This document shows, one piece after another, positions 29,481 to 37,612 of a stretch of DNA of 64,000 nucleotides. The notes under the pieces are model-generated. The model was not told the DNA's origin. It saw only the letters and a program-made list of their open reading frames with translations, and did no database searches. Source of the stretch: Psychrobacillus sp. NEAU-3TGS. GTDB taxonomy: Bacteria; Bacillota; Bacilli; Bacillales_A; Planococcaceae. The stretch covers positions 389,510-453,509 of the forward strand of contig NZ_JAPNOZ010000012.1 in the NCBI RefSeq assembly GCF_029955155.1, written 5' to 3'. Made by a program: the position numbers and the translations under genes. Every line of letters starts with the position of its first letter. Within the stretch, counting starts at the first letter, position 1.

Positions 29481-29969
29481 TTATTGGCTTTCCTTTTTTT
29501 CATACACCAAATACACATAATGAATCCCTTCGGCTGTTTCCATTTTTTCCGAAGTGTCAACTAGGACCCACTCCTCACCATACGGCGGGAAAAATGTGTC
29601 CCCTTCAAATGATTGCTCTATAAACGTCACATATAAGCGATCCGCTTTTGGCAAAATTGCTCGGAAAATTTGTTCCCCACCAATAATCATCACTTCTTCA
29701 TGATAGGATTTTGCTAAGTCTACGGCATCTGGCAAATTAGTTACTACTTCTGCTCCTTCGGCTTTGTAGGAAGGATTTCTCGTAATAATTATATTTTTTC
29801 GTCCCGGTAAAACGCGACCAATGGATTCGAAGGTTTTTCTTCCCATTACGATAGCTTTACCCATCGTTTTTTCTTTAAAATAAGCAAGATCTCCTGGAAT
29901 ATGCCAAGGCATTTCGTTATTTAGACCAATTACTCGATTAGGATCATGCGCTACGATTAATGAAATCAT
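29481..29969 (-). CDS. dfrA: Dihydrofolate reductase
   Basis: The 162-residue enzyme regenerates tetrahydrofolate, needed after thymidylate synthesis. Family marks: VIGLNNEMPWHIPGDLAYFKEKT with the catalytic acidic residue in GDLAYFK, GRKTFESIG (NADPH) and IIGGEQIF. It lies 21 bp after thyA, so the enzyme that makes dihydrofolate and the one that recycles it are co-transcribed. Confidence 0.97.
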   Translation of the reverse strand: MISLIVAHDPNRVIGLNNEMPWHIPGDLAYFKEKTMGKAIVMGRKTFESIGRVLPGRKNIIITRNPSYKAEGAEVVTNLPDAVDLAKSYHEEVMIIGGEQIFRAILPKADRLYVTFIEQSFEGDTFFPPYGEEWVLVDTSEKMETAEGIHYVYLVYEKKESQ

Positions 29970-29990
29970 TTATTATCTCCCCTTTGTTCG

Positions 29991-30935
29991 TTAAACTGCT
30001 ATTGGTGCTTTAATGCGCGGATGCGGATCATATCCCTCGATCTTAATATCCTCTATTTCAAAATCAAAAATCGACTCCTTCTCATCCGATAAAGAAAGTC
30101 GCGGTAACGATCGCGGTGTTCTTGCTAGCTGAGTTTCCACTTGCTCCATATGATTTACATATAAATGCGCATCCCCAAGTGTATGTACAAATTCTCCTAC
30201 TTCTAAATTGCATTCTTTAGCGATAAGGTGCGTTAGTAGAGCATAGGAAGCAATATTAAAAGGAACTCCTAAAAATACATCCGCACTTCGTTGATACAAT
30301 TGGCAGGACAATTTCCCATTCGCCACATAAAACTGCATAAATGCATGACAAGGAGGTAAAGCCATATCATCCACTTCTGCTGGGTTCCAAGCAGTAATAA
30401 TATGTCTTCTAGAATCCGGATTGACTTTGATCTGCTCGATTACTGTTTGCAATTGATCAATCGTTTCTCCATTTTTGGTTGGCCAAGATCTCCATTGTCT
30501 GCCATAGACTGGCCCTAGATTGCCAAACTCCTCCGCAAATTGTTCATCTTCTACTATTTTAGTACAAAAAATCTCCATTTGCTCGTCCACAATAGCTTTA
30601 AAATCTGGATCCTTTGCCGCACGCACCCCAAAATTCGTCATATCCGGTCCTGTGTAGCTATCACTTTCCACCCATTTCTCAAACGCCCATTCGTCCCAAA
30701 TATGATTATTTGCTTCAATCAAGGTCTTTACGTTTGTATCCCCTTTTATAAACCATAATAATTCACTCACAACTAAGCGAAAGGCAGTTTTTTTCGTAGT
30801 AAGTAGCGGAAAACCTGCCGCTAAATCAAATCGCATTTGATAACCGAAGACACTCTTCGTTCCAGTTCCAGTTCGATCTCCTTTTTCGATCCCATTTTCC
30901 ATGATGTGTTTACATAAATTTAAGTATTGTTCCAT
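29991..30935 (-). CDS. thyA: Thymidylate synthase ThyA
   Basis: The 314-residue enzyme methylates dUMP to dTMP with methylene-tetrahydrofolate. The catalytic Cys is in ALPPCHAF; dUMP-binding [12 protein letters not shown] and the N-terminal [11 protein letters not shown] are present. It is the long form with an insertion near residues 90-140, like the Lactobacillus casei enzyme, not the 264-residue ThyB of B. subtilis. In B. subtilis the ypjP gene adjoins thyB; here they are 5.9 kb apart with an island between. Confidence 0.97.
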   Translation of the reverse strand: MEQYLNLCKHIMENGIEKGDRTGTGTKSVFGYQMRFDLAAGFPLLTTKKTAFRLVVSELLWFIKGDTNVKTLIEANNHIWDEWAFEKWVESDSYTGPDMTNFGVRAAKDPDFKAIVDEQMEIFCTKIVEDEQFAEEFGNLGPVYGRQWRSWPTKNGETIDQLQTVIEQIKVNPDSRRHIITAWNPAEVDDMALPPCHAFMQFYVANGKLSCQLYQRSADVFLGVPFNIASYALLTHLIAKECNLEVGEFVHTLGDAHLYVNHMEQVETQLARTPRSLPRLSLSDEKESIFDFEIEDIKIEGYDPHPRIKAPIAV

Positions 30936-31133
30936 TTGTATACCTCGTTTTCAGTTTCTATACTTCCCTTTATTATAACAAAAATGTGCTCGGAAGATAT
31001 AGGTTATGAAAGCTTCTGCAATTAGTTAATAAGCAAATCAGCTCACTGATAGTATTAAACTTATAAAAAGCTCATATAGTTAGGTAAAGACATCCATACA
31101 AGAGATATCAAATATCAATTAGGGAGAATTGCT

Positions 31134-31388
31134 ATGACCATGGAATTTGTTTCACTAGCCCCTACAGCGTTTCAAGTATTTGAAGTAGGAGAGAAAAATC
31201 CCAAAAAAGTAAAACGAATTATATATGGACAAGCAACATCTGATGCAGATGGGATAGCAACACTTTATTTTACAGACAACGGCTTAGCTAATGGCAATTC
31301 ATTATTAACTACTATTGACTATGCAGTATCAAGCGTCTATTCTACAAACTCTGCTATAAATGCAAGACCGAGAGTACAGATGCGATAG
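31134..31388 (+). CDS. Hypothetical protein (84 residues)
   Basis: I do not recognise this protein. It starts after AGGGAGAATTGCT. It is soluble with many Ser/Thr/Asn and looks beta-rich (ATLYFTDNGLANGNSLL), a texture seen in phage structural or surface proteins; that is only an impression. It opens the accessory region and faces away from thyA. Confidence 0.6.
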   Translation: MTMEFVSLAPTAFQVFEVGEKNPKKVKRIIYGQATSDADGIATLYFTDNGLANGNSLLTTIDYAVSSVYSTNSAINARPRVQMR

Positions 31389-31499
31389 AAGAATGTTATT
31401 GAAAAGTATGTCTCAGCTAACGTAACAAGTATTAGCAGTATAATTTTTCTGAGAATGATAAACCACCTTCCAATTTACTGGTTGGTGGTTACGTAGTTA

Positions 31500-31711
31500 C
31501 TACACTCGTTCAGTTACTTTCAGATCCTTAATATGTATAATATTAAATGCCCATTCTTCTGTTACTATCATGCGAGTTCCATTTATCTCTATTGGTTTTA
31601 AAGTTCCCACATCAAGGCCCAAACCTCAGTCGACGTCCCCATATTGCCCATTGCACGAACTTTTTCTATCTCTATTAAATGTAGATTAGTGTAATACACT
31701 ATATTTTCCAT
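31500..31711 (-). pseudogene. Small unknown gene with a frameshift
   Basis: ATG at 31711 follows GGAGGTGAGGAC. The first frame gives about 37 residues (MENIVYYTNLHLIEIEKVRA...) and the continuation GLGLDVGTLKPIEINGTRM ... KVTERV is in the next frame. Adding one G to GAGGTTT near 31633 joins them into about 70 residues. Not recognised. Confidence 0.5.
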
Positions 31712-31715
31712 GTCC

Positions 31716-31886
31716 TCACCTCCCATGACTATATTCGTCATAGAAAGACAACCCCCGCAACATATTACCTAATGTTTCACTGTCGTCGAAGATGGCAAAC
31801 ACACCAATATTTTCCTGCGCGAGAGACCCATCTAGCCAACCCTCCTCCAGTTTATAGTAGAAAAATATAGTCAGTAAAACATGCAT
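31716..31886 (-). CDS. Hypothetical protein (56 residues)
   Basis: From ATG at 31886 the frame reads MHVLLTIFFYYKLEEGW and then IGVFAIFDDSETLGNMLRGL, ending 4 nt before the next small gene. There is no good ribosome binding site, so it could be the tail of a lost longer gene. The acidic, structured-looking composition suggests real coding. No homologue is recognised. Confidence 0.45.
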   Translation of the reverse strand: MHVLLTIFFYYKLEEGWLDGSLAQENIGVFAIFDDSETLGNMLRGLSFYDEYSHGR

Positions 31887-31975
31887 GTTGTCGTCTTTAT
31901 TGTCTTTGTCTCTTATTGAATTGAAAAGTTATATTTAAGTATGAAAATATATGTTGCTGCATATGCAGGTGTTTA

Positions 31976-32006
31976 TCTTCAACTAACAGGTCAAGTTAGT
32001 TGAAGA
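31976..32006. promoter_or_regulatory. Perfect 12-bp inverted repeat upstream of the 466-residue gene
   Basis: TCTTCAACTAAC (31976-31987) and GTTAGTTGAAGA (31995-32006) are exact reverse complements with a 7-nt spacer. A TATAAT box stands at 32038-32043, so this palindrome sits where a repressor or activator site would be. It could also be a hairpin ending a transcript from the left. Confidence 0.6.
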
Positions 32007-32087
32007 AGATTATAGTTAATTATCCCTAGTAAACTGTTATAATAGAAAGAGAGTATTAAAAATACTAATTATAAGTGGGGTATCCTA

Positions 32088-33488
32088 ATGTCTGCTGTGA
32101 AAGAATTAGTTGAGTATTGGAATGATTTCTATAAACGTGGAATGAACGCAAACCAAGTTGTGAATGAACTATTAAGTCCGCTTAAAGAGTATCCTAATAA
32201 ACAATTTGGGACTGTTTATCATTCTGTAATGGATGCAATTGGCGACCAGTCAACATACTACCCAGAGCCTTATTTTGGATTTTTAGAACAAATGGACCCG
32301 GAATCTGATGTACTCGGCCTTTTCATGAACCCAGGACCTGTAAAGCACGAAGATATTCTTGAGTGGAATGAGGAAGTAATTCGACAGTATACTGAATTGG
32401 ATCCCAATTATTTTTTAAGTGAATGTGGTGTTATGGATGATCAAAACCAAGTACCTAAATTTTTTCCTATGTGTAATTGTTTTTTGAAAGATCGTCACGA
32501 AAAAGGTTGTAATATTTGGAGAAGAAAAAGATATCTAGAGATTCGCAGGGATTTTAAACTAAAACTTAGATTTTTACATACAATGGAGATGTTTCCATTT
32601 CACTCTAAAGTCTGGGATGGGCGTATTAAGAGCCACTTAAAGAAAATAGCTGACCTTGATTTTATGAAACTTACACTTAATGCAGTTCAAGAACTTGCCA
32701 TCCAAAGGAAGGTAAAGTGTATAATGGCTGTTGGCCAAGTTTGGGAGAGTATTTTTGATAAAAAAATTGATTGGTATTCGGTTACTAAAAAGCAGTTTTC
32801 TGGCACAATTGGGGTCAGGGTGATTCACTATCAGGCTTCGCCTAACTCTTCTCCAGTTATTGTAATGGTTCGTAGAACACAAGCTGGAGTACGTTTTACA
32901 GAAAATTTAGAAGCACAAAAATATATTCGGAATATTCTAGGGACTAAAAAATTAATATTTAATCAATCCCAAGACATATTAAATAATCAACAAAATGTTC
33001 TAAATCCGAAAGAACTAGATAAAACTGTAAGTTTCGAAAAGGAAGAACTAATTATAGAAACGTTACTAAATAAAATGCCTCCTCAATTAAATCATCCAGC
33101 GTTATTGAGAGGTAAAATTTATTCCCCGACAAAAAATCAATTTAAATATATTCATTTATGGTTTGAGAATAATCCGTGGCATGAGAATTATTTTTCTTTC
33201 CATATTCATGTATATAAAGGTTTGGCTGAACCTAAGATTGAGGTACGTTTTGGGATGAATTATAAGCAGCTAAATTTTTCAAGACAAACTACCTCCGCTA
33301 TGATTCGAGAACTCACTAAGATTGCTGATACTTATGACTTTAAGATGAAGGGTAAAGAAAATGTCTCCTTTAACATCGTACGACTTTGTACCGGTCCTTC
33401 AGCTGTAGATGAAGCTGCATTACTTTTGGGAGTCATAATTAATAATGTAAAAGAGGCATCTGATCTAGTTATTAAGGCAACAGTATAA
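32088..33488 (+). CDS. Unknown 466-residue protein, possible UDG-like N-terminal domain
   Basis: I cannot assign this protein to a named family with confidence. The N-terminal half has the layout of a uracil-DNA-glycosylase-like fold: a strand and loop VLGLFMNPGP near residue 75-84, a cysteine-rich stretch CNCFLKDRHEKGCNIWRRK near 149-167, MFPFHS near 180, and the buried strand CIMAVGQVWESI. After a polar linker (about 285-330) comes a second domain of about 130 residues beginning PPQLNHPALLRGKIY. A TATAAT box and a palindrome lie upstream and a terminator follows, so it is a single-gene unit. Nucleic-acid defence is a reasonable guess from its island setting, no more. Confidence 0.6.
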   Translation: MSAVKELVEYWNDFYKRGMNANQVVNELLSPLKEYPNKQFGTVYHSVMDAIGDQSTYYPEPYFGFLEQMDPESDVLGLFMNPGPVKHEDILEWNEEVIRQYTELDPNYFLSECGVMDDQNQVPKFFPMCNCFLKDRHEKGCNIWRRKRYLEIRRDFKLKLRFLHTMEMFPFHSKVWDGRIKSHLKKIADLDFMKLTLNAVQELAIQRKVKCIMAVGQVWESIFDKKIDWYSVTKKQFSGTIGVRVIHYQASPNSSPVIVMVRRTQAGVRFTENLEAQKYIRNILGTKKLIFNQSQDILNNQQNVLNPKELDKTVSFEKEELIIETLLNKMPPQLNHPALLRGKIYSPTKNQFKYIHLWFENNPWHENYFSFHIHVYKGLAEPKIEVRFGMNYKQLNFSRQTTSAMIRELTKIADTYDFKMKGKENVSFNIVRLCTGPSAVDEAALLLGVIINNVKEASDLVIKATV

Positions 33489-33600
33489 AAATACTTTAGT
33501 TATATCGTATCATTTATAAGTAAAAAAGAAAGCTGATTTTTTAATCATATATGATAAACCAACCAAGGAATAAGTTATCAATACTGTATCCCTTATCCAA

Positions 33601-33636
33601 AAAAGAATCCATTTTTCTTAAAAATGGATTCTTTTT
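33601..33636 (+). terminator. Terminator after the 466-residue gene
   Basis: AAAAAGAATCCATTTTT pairs with AAAAATGGATTCTTTTT over nearly its full length around a CTT loop. Confidence 0.88.
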
Positions 33637-33692
33637 ATTTATGCTAGAATAGGATTTACGGAGGAACTTTGTTCATTCTTTATTTAAAACTT

Positions 33693-33884
33693 CTATTGAT
33701 AACTCCCTTCATAGCTGCCTGTTTGGATGCGCCCCTCTATACCTGCTAAACTACCTTTCTTCAAGAAGTTAGCTGTGTTTTCCGCCTGTTTTCTCCACAC
33801 AAGGCAATTGATAAAGTCAGCTACTCTTTCCCCTAGTTGGTTTGAAAATGCCAGCTTTCCTACTAACACGACACGGTTAATCAT
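33693..33884 (-). pseudogene. ssb: Single-stranded DNA-binding protein, internally deleted and truncated
   Basis: The 63-residue frame begins [11 protein letters not shown] and continues [42 protein letters not shown], all classic SSB. About 20 residues normally between these parts (the DPELRYTPNG-to-NRPF strand region) are missing without loss of frame, and the protein stops soon after the OB fold with no acidic tail. It is therefore a remnant, probably of a phage or plasmid ssb. No strong ribosome binding site precedes it. Confidence 0.8.
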
Positions 33885-33966
33885 TACTTCACTTTGCTTT
33901 CTTTTTCAAATTCTGATTACTTCTCATTTGTGAAGCATGCTGTATGATATACTGTTGATTGTTAAA

Positions 33967-34080
33967 TCAAATTAGCTTAGCAATCTCCTTCTTTTCTCTT
34001 AAAATTTCTATAATGTTTGGCCGAATTAAACTTAAAAACTGAATTATCTGTTCCTCTGTAAACTTTGAAGTAATTATCAT
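33967..34080 (-). CDS. Hypothetical small protein (37 residues)
   Basis: ATG at 34080 follows AAAGGAGTAGGAAA, a strong site. The product (MIITSKFTEEQIIQFLSLIR ... EILREKKEIAKLI) is a charged helix. It reads toward the ssb remnant. Unknown, phage-like by context. Together with ssb it fills most of the stretch before 34277. Confidence 0.5.
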   Translation of the reverse strand: MIITSKFTEEQIIQFLSLIRPNIIEILREKKEIAKLI

Positions 34081-34276
34081 TTTCCTACTCCTTTAGTTTG
34101 AATCGTTTACACAATGCTTTTTCTAGTTTCTAGTTCGAAAGAACAGATATTTCTCCTAATAAAAGGGAGTGTATTTACAAATACATTTCATTTCATCTAA
34201 ATCTATATCCAATATTTATACAATATGTGACAATAAACTTACAAGAATTTTTGATGTCTCAACTAGGAGTTGTGCC

Positions 34277-34444
34277 ATGTTCGTAATTACACGAAACATA
34301 AACGGAACAACAGAGGTTTTAAAGTCATCAAACAGCCAAGTGGATAAAACTTTTTCAGATAAAGATGCAGCATTGAAGTTTGCCAATTTGTTAAACAAAA
34401 ATACTACTCCATCTATGCATTGGGTTGTTTCCCCAAATAATTAA
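34277..34444 (+). CDS. Hypothetical small protein (55 residues)
   Basis: The chosen ATG at 34277 is preceded by AGGAG at good spacing; the longer frame upstream has none. The product MFVITRNINGTTEVLKSSNS ... MHWVVSPNN is small, soluble and probably one alpha/beta unit. A terminator follows at once. Not recognised. Confidence 0.6.
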   Translation: MFVITRNINGTTEVLKSSNSQVDKTFSDKDAALKFANLLNKNTTPSMHWVVSPNN

Positions 34445-34455
34445 TAAATAGCAGA

Positions 34456-34486
34456 GCAAGTAGGGTTATTTCCTACTTGCATTTTT
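34456..34486 (+). terminator. Terminator after the 55-residue gene
   Basis: GCAAGTAGG and CCTACTTGC form a 9-bp stem followed by ATTTTT. Confidence 0.88.
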
Positions 34487-34653
34487 ATACATAAGATATA
34501 TCTTTCACTTAACTACACTTAATCTACGAACTGTGAAGTATAGATTTATCATTTGCGAATAATGCTTACACAAAACCGAAAGCATTTCTTGGAAGCTTTG
34601 TTGATCTTGCCAGTCTAGGTTCTGTTGTTATTATTTCGAATGAGGTGGTGCTC

Positions 34654-34749
34654 ATGAAAACTTTTCTATTATTCTCCGCAATAAGTCTTCTTTATATTGC
34701 AATTATTTATCTCTTATTTATAAAGACATACCGTAAGAAGAATTCTTGA
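34654..34749 (+). CDS. Small membrane peptide (31 residues)
   Basis: ATG at 34654 follows GAGGTGGTG. The peptide has one hydrophobic helix (FLLFSAISLLYIAIIYLLF) and a basic tail (TYRKKNS). Its 3' end overlaps the end of the oppositely oriented gene at 34707-35084 by 43 nt. Such peptides can be toxins or membrane-complex subunits; no antitoxin RNA was identified. Confidence 0.45.
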   Translation: MKTFLLFSAISLLYIAIIYLLFIKTYRKKNS

Positions 34750-35084
34750 ACTCCATTCGCTACAAATAATTTACGAACTTTGCTTGATTGTTTAACCCAC
34801 ATTTCATCTTCATTAAATACTAAATGAGCGTTTGAATAAGTATAGTCCGTTGTCATACTTTCTCCGTCTGAAAACTTAATTTCACTTACTCCATTTACAA
34901 AAAAATCTAAAGTGGTAATAGCTAGTTCGTTTGAAATTTTTCTTTTTATCAAAATATTTGTTCCGCCTACTAAAAACTCAGAGAAATTACATATCTGTTT
35001 TTTTATTTTACGTCTTAATGAAATCAACAAATACAATTTAACCAACACTCCAGAAGCGACCAACCAAATATTCAATACTGACAT
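34707..35084 (-). CDS. Hypothetical membrane-anchored protein (125 residues)
   Basis: An N-terminal hydrophobic helix (about 5-24) is followed by a basic patch (RRKIKKQ) and about 95 soluble residues rich in beta-type sequence (FVNGVSEIKFSDGESMTTDY). The start overlaps the end of the frame at 35038-35192. No clear ribosome binding site is present at the ATG, in keeping with coupling to that upstream frame. Not recognised. Confidence 0.5.
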   Translation of the reverse strand: MSVLNIWLVASGVLVKLYLLISLRRKIKKQICNFSEFLVGGTNILIKRKISNELAITTLDFFVNGVSEIKFSDGESMTTDYTYSNAHLVFNEDEMWVKQSSKVRKLFVANGVQEFFLRYVFINKR

Positions 35085-35192
35085 GATCTATGTTTTCTGG
35101 AGAATCATTAAAATAAGTTGAGCACGTAGCACCTTCTTCGTCAGTAATTGTAAGCAATAATCCATTAAGACTATTTTGTAGTTCAAATTCAT
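35038..35192 (-). pseudogene. Small unknown gene, frameshifted just after its start
   Basis: GGAG and ATG (35192) are followed by a frame that soon diverges from the coding-looking one, FELQNSLNGLLLTITDEEG and on to VSIEYLVGRFWSVG. One extra A (ATGAAATTT) would give a 51-residue protein MKFELQN... The acidic, ordered sequence looks real. Unknown function. Confidence 0.45.
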
Positions 35193-35335
35193 ATTTATTC
35201 TCCTATATACTTCGCTCTATCTACGTACTGTTCATAAATATATTTCTGAGAAGTACTGACTTTTTATTATCCACATCATTTTCGTAATTGTTTCATAATA
35301 TATTTAGACCCCATATTACAATCAAGTATGTGTAA

Positions 35336-35608
35336 ATGATGAATTACGAAAATAATAATCAAAGGAGTCTTAATACTGAATCACCAGAAATTTATGCTGC
35401 TAGACTCTCATTAATCGGAGCTGCACTTTCCACATTAGGCGATGGTCTTCAGACAATAGCGGCAGGGATTGCGCTACAAGGATTAGAAAACCCTAATACT
35501 CAAGATTCACAAAATCAAAATGATCAATCGAGTCAAATAGAATTAATGCAAAAGCAAATTGATCAATTAACAAGAAAGATAGATAGAATGGAACGAAAAA
35601 ATAGATAA
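35336..35608 (+). CDS. Small protein with hydrophobic segment and coiled coil (90 residues)
   Basis: Residues 20-50 (AARLSLIGAALSTLGDGLQT and on) are Ala/Gly/Leu-rich with small-residue faces. An Asn/Gln/Asp linker and a coiled coil (IELMQKQIDQLTRKIDRME) follow. Similar short proteins are common as hypotheticals in Bacillus genomes; I know no function. The two ATG codons at the start are both possible and the ribosome binding site is weak. Confidence 0.6.
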   Translation: MMNYENNNQRSLNTESPEIYAARLSLIGAALSTLGDGLQTIAAGIALQGLENPNTQDSQNQNDQSSQIELMQKQIDQLTRKIDRMERKNR

Positions 35609-35690
35609 ACAATTTTATTTTGCTTCAAGTTTTTCTTATCATTTGATGAACAGAAACTTAAGGTTTGTTTTTTGTATTGCATGAGTCATC

Positions 35691-35931
35691 ATTAATTACG
35701 TTTAGCCGGCCTTCATACGGTTTTTTTGCGTCAACTTTTATTCGCTTTTTTAGTCAACTGCAACCTAAACTGTCTTCAAATAATGCAACACTTACCCCTG
35801 AGGCTCTTTACTGGAGTAGGTATCTTACGTATATCCGCTATTCCTTTGTAGCGACATTGTCAGTTTGTCATGTCGATATTAGGTTCTAGACCCTTACCTC
35901 TGTTTGCTTTAGATTGTTTATAAGTTCTCAT
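35691..35931 (-). pseudogene. Phage-type RecU Holliday-junction resolvase remnant
   Basis: From ATG at 35931 the frame gives MRTYKQSKANRGKGLE, then NIDMTN, a TGA stop, and KGIADIRKIPTPVKS, which is the conserved start of phage RecU/PrfA-like resolvases. Later fragments (KVDAKKPYEGRLNVIN) are in another frame and contain the DAK-type catalytic region. Stops and shifts make it non-functional. Confidence 0.65.
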
Positions 35932-36099
35932 TCGTCGTAACCCTTTCGATATTCGACTAAAACCTCAAACGAATTTCTGAACTGCTTTATTTCGCTTATA
36001 GGATGTCAGTTTCGAAATTGTTTTATTGCTTGATTCACACCGGGTTCTGTTCGAGCTTTGATGATTTTAGCAAGTTCGCTCCTCCTTATCTCGAAGCAC

Positions 36100-36407
36100 T
36101 TATTCAGCAAAGCCACTCGCTACAGCCGCAACATGAATCAGTTCCTTGAGTAAATCAGAAGCATCTGATGTTTACTCGCTATACTTCCTTATTGCATAGT
36201 GTGGGCCAGTTCTCCAACTTCTTCGACTAATATAGCCAACCATCCACCATAACCTTGGTTTTGTCTGCCCCACTTCTCATTTTGTCTAAGTCTTTCGAGA
36301 TAAACTTGTGTATTCACCTCGACCATTGCTTTGTTTAAAGCTGCAGTGAAACGTGATGCTATTTCCATCGAAAGTATAGAAAAAATATTAGAGCATGCAC
36401 GTACCAA
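36100..36407 (-). pseudogene. MazG-like phage pyrophosphohydrolase remnant
   Basis: The frame from 36407 includes VYLERLRQNEKWGRQNQGYGGWLAILVEEVGELAH, the first half of the phage MazG-like family with its EExxE metal site (EEVGE), then stops at 36189. The second-helix motif DLLKELIHVAAVASGFAE follows in another frame down to 36100. Family members hydrolyse (d)NTPs. It is disrupted by at least one indel and lies next to the recU remnant in the same direction, as in phage replication modules. Confidence 0.7.
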
Positions 36408-36595
36408 CTATAAAATTAATGATTATACATGCATGCTTAAGCCCTATTATTTTTAACTGGCATGCGAATGGTGAAATGAGGGCTTGAAAATGGAGGGACA
36501 TTGATTATGTTAGTAATTTTCTCTATATAACTGAAACGAGAGGTCGTTTTGGGACAAGAGATACAAAATCTAATAATAGTAAAAGGAAATTACCG

Positions 36596-36748
36596 ATGAA
36601 TGAAAGTATCAGAAGGGTAATACTACATTACCAAGTCTGGTATAGCAATAATATGGAACGATTGGGATTCCGCAAACCTAAAGGATATGTAATTGTAAAT
36701 TATAGTGGAATACCTGTAGGCGAAAAATTTTTAAAAACGGATTATTGA
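36596..36748 (+). CDS. Hypothetical small protein (50 residues)
   Basis: ATG at 36596 follows AAAAGGAAATTACCG. The product MNESIRRVILHYQVWYSNNM ... GIPVGEKFLKTDY is basic and soluble. Not recognised; probably part of the accessory region. Confidence 0.45.
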   Translation: MNESIRRVILHYQVWYSNNMERLGFRKPKGYVIVNYSGIPVGEKFLKTDY

Positions 36749-36850
36749 TTTAATATGTGAATAAGAAAAGATATCTCATTTCACCTTACACTATTTTAGA
36801 CATACATTCGTATCAATACAGATTGACTGAATATCAATACTTAGCAAAAG

Positions 36851-36878
36851 AAAAACACTCGTAATTTTACGAGTGTTT
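36851..36878 (-). terminator. Terminator of ypjP
   Basis: AACACTCGTAA and TTACGAGTGTT pair perfectly and are followed on the minus strand by TTTTC. Confidence 0.88.
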
Positions 36879-37461
36879 AGGATAACCATTTCGGCGGTGT
36901 ATTTTTCGACCAGAAAATCTCACCTAATGCATAATGTTTCGAATAATTATCTTCTGCTAGGTGATAATGAAAGTTGAAGTAATATCCGTCCTGCGGTTTT
37001 TTGTCGGTTCTGACATGGAAACGGATGAAATCTTTTCTCGTTTCTTCATTGTAAATATGAAAGATTTTTTCGTGATATTCTCCTGAAGGTTGTTCGGTAA
37101 TGGATAGCTTTGCTGCTTTTTCGCCTTCTACTTTTGCGATAGTTGTATCTATCACTTCTTGCATTCGAGGGAAAATGACATCGTCAAATTCATCTTGTAT
37201 AACTGGTCCAATTCGATTGCCAAACTTTATGTATGCCTGTTCTCTAGCTGCTAATGAAATCGTTTCACTTAAATTTGGGGAATCAAGGGAATCTATAAAT
37301 GATACTTGATTAAATTCACTTGTATTCGCATCTGAAGCGATAGATTTCGTTGGATTTTTGTTGTCTAACAGTTGCTCCCATATAAGATGGTTAGGAGATA
37401 TAAGACCAAATGTTAAGAAAGCGACGGTAATAATAATCGTCTTTTGTAACCACTTTTTCAT
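36877..37461 (-). CDS. ypjP: YpjP-family protein
   Basis: The 194-residue protein has an N-terminal membrane helix or signal (TIIITVAFLTFGLIS) and a soluble domain ending with FNFHYHLAEDNYSKHYALGEIFWSKNTPPKWLS, which I recognise as the YpjP family. In B. subtilis ypjP is the direct neighbour of thyB, so it marks the right-hand edge of the inserted region. Function unknown, probably exported or membrane-bound. Confidence 0.85.
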   Translation of the reverse strand: MKKWLQKTIIITVAFLTFGLISPNHLIWEQLLDNKNPTKSIASDANTSEFNQVSFIDSLDSPNLSETISLAAREQAYIKFGNRIGPVIQDEFDDVIFPRMQEVIDTTIAKVEGEKAAKLSITEQPSGEYHEKIFHIYNEETRKDFIRFHVRTDKKPQDGYYFNFHYHLAEDNYSKHYALGEIFWSKNTPPKWLS

Positions 37462-37612
37462 CAGTTATCACCTTCAATTTTGACCAATTTTCTAAAGCAT
37501 ATTTGTATTAATAACGATTTTAAGAACAAAAGGTTTCTTCTTCTATGTATTCATTGTACAATAAAATATGTAGACATACAGTAGCTTTTTTAAAGTAAGG
37601 AGGAAAGTCACT

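Noticed and set aside
31450..31495. Inverted AACCACC/GGTGGTT as a terminator of the 84-residue gene
   Set aside because: The stem is short, the loop long, and no T-run follows; it may be chance.
35665..35889. 74-residue frame on the plus strand
   Set aside because: It is antisense to the recU remnant, whose conserved motifs show which strand was coding.
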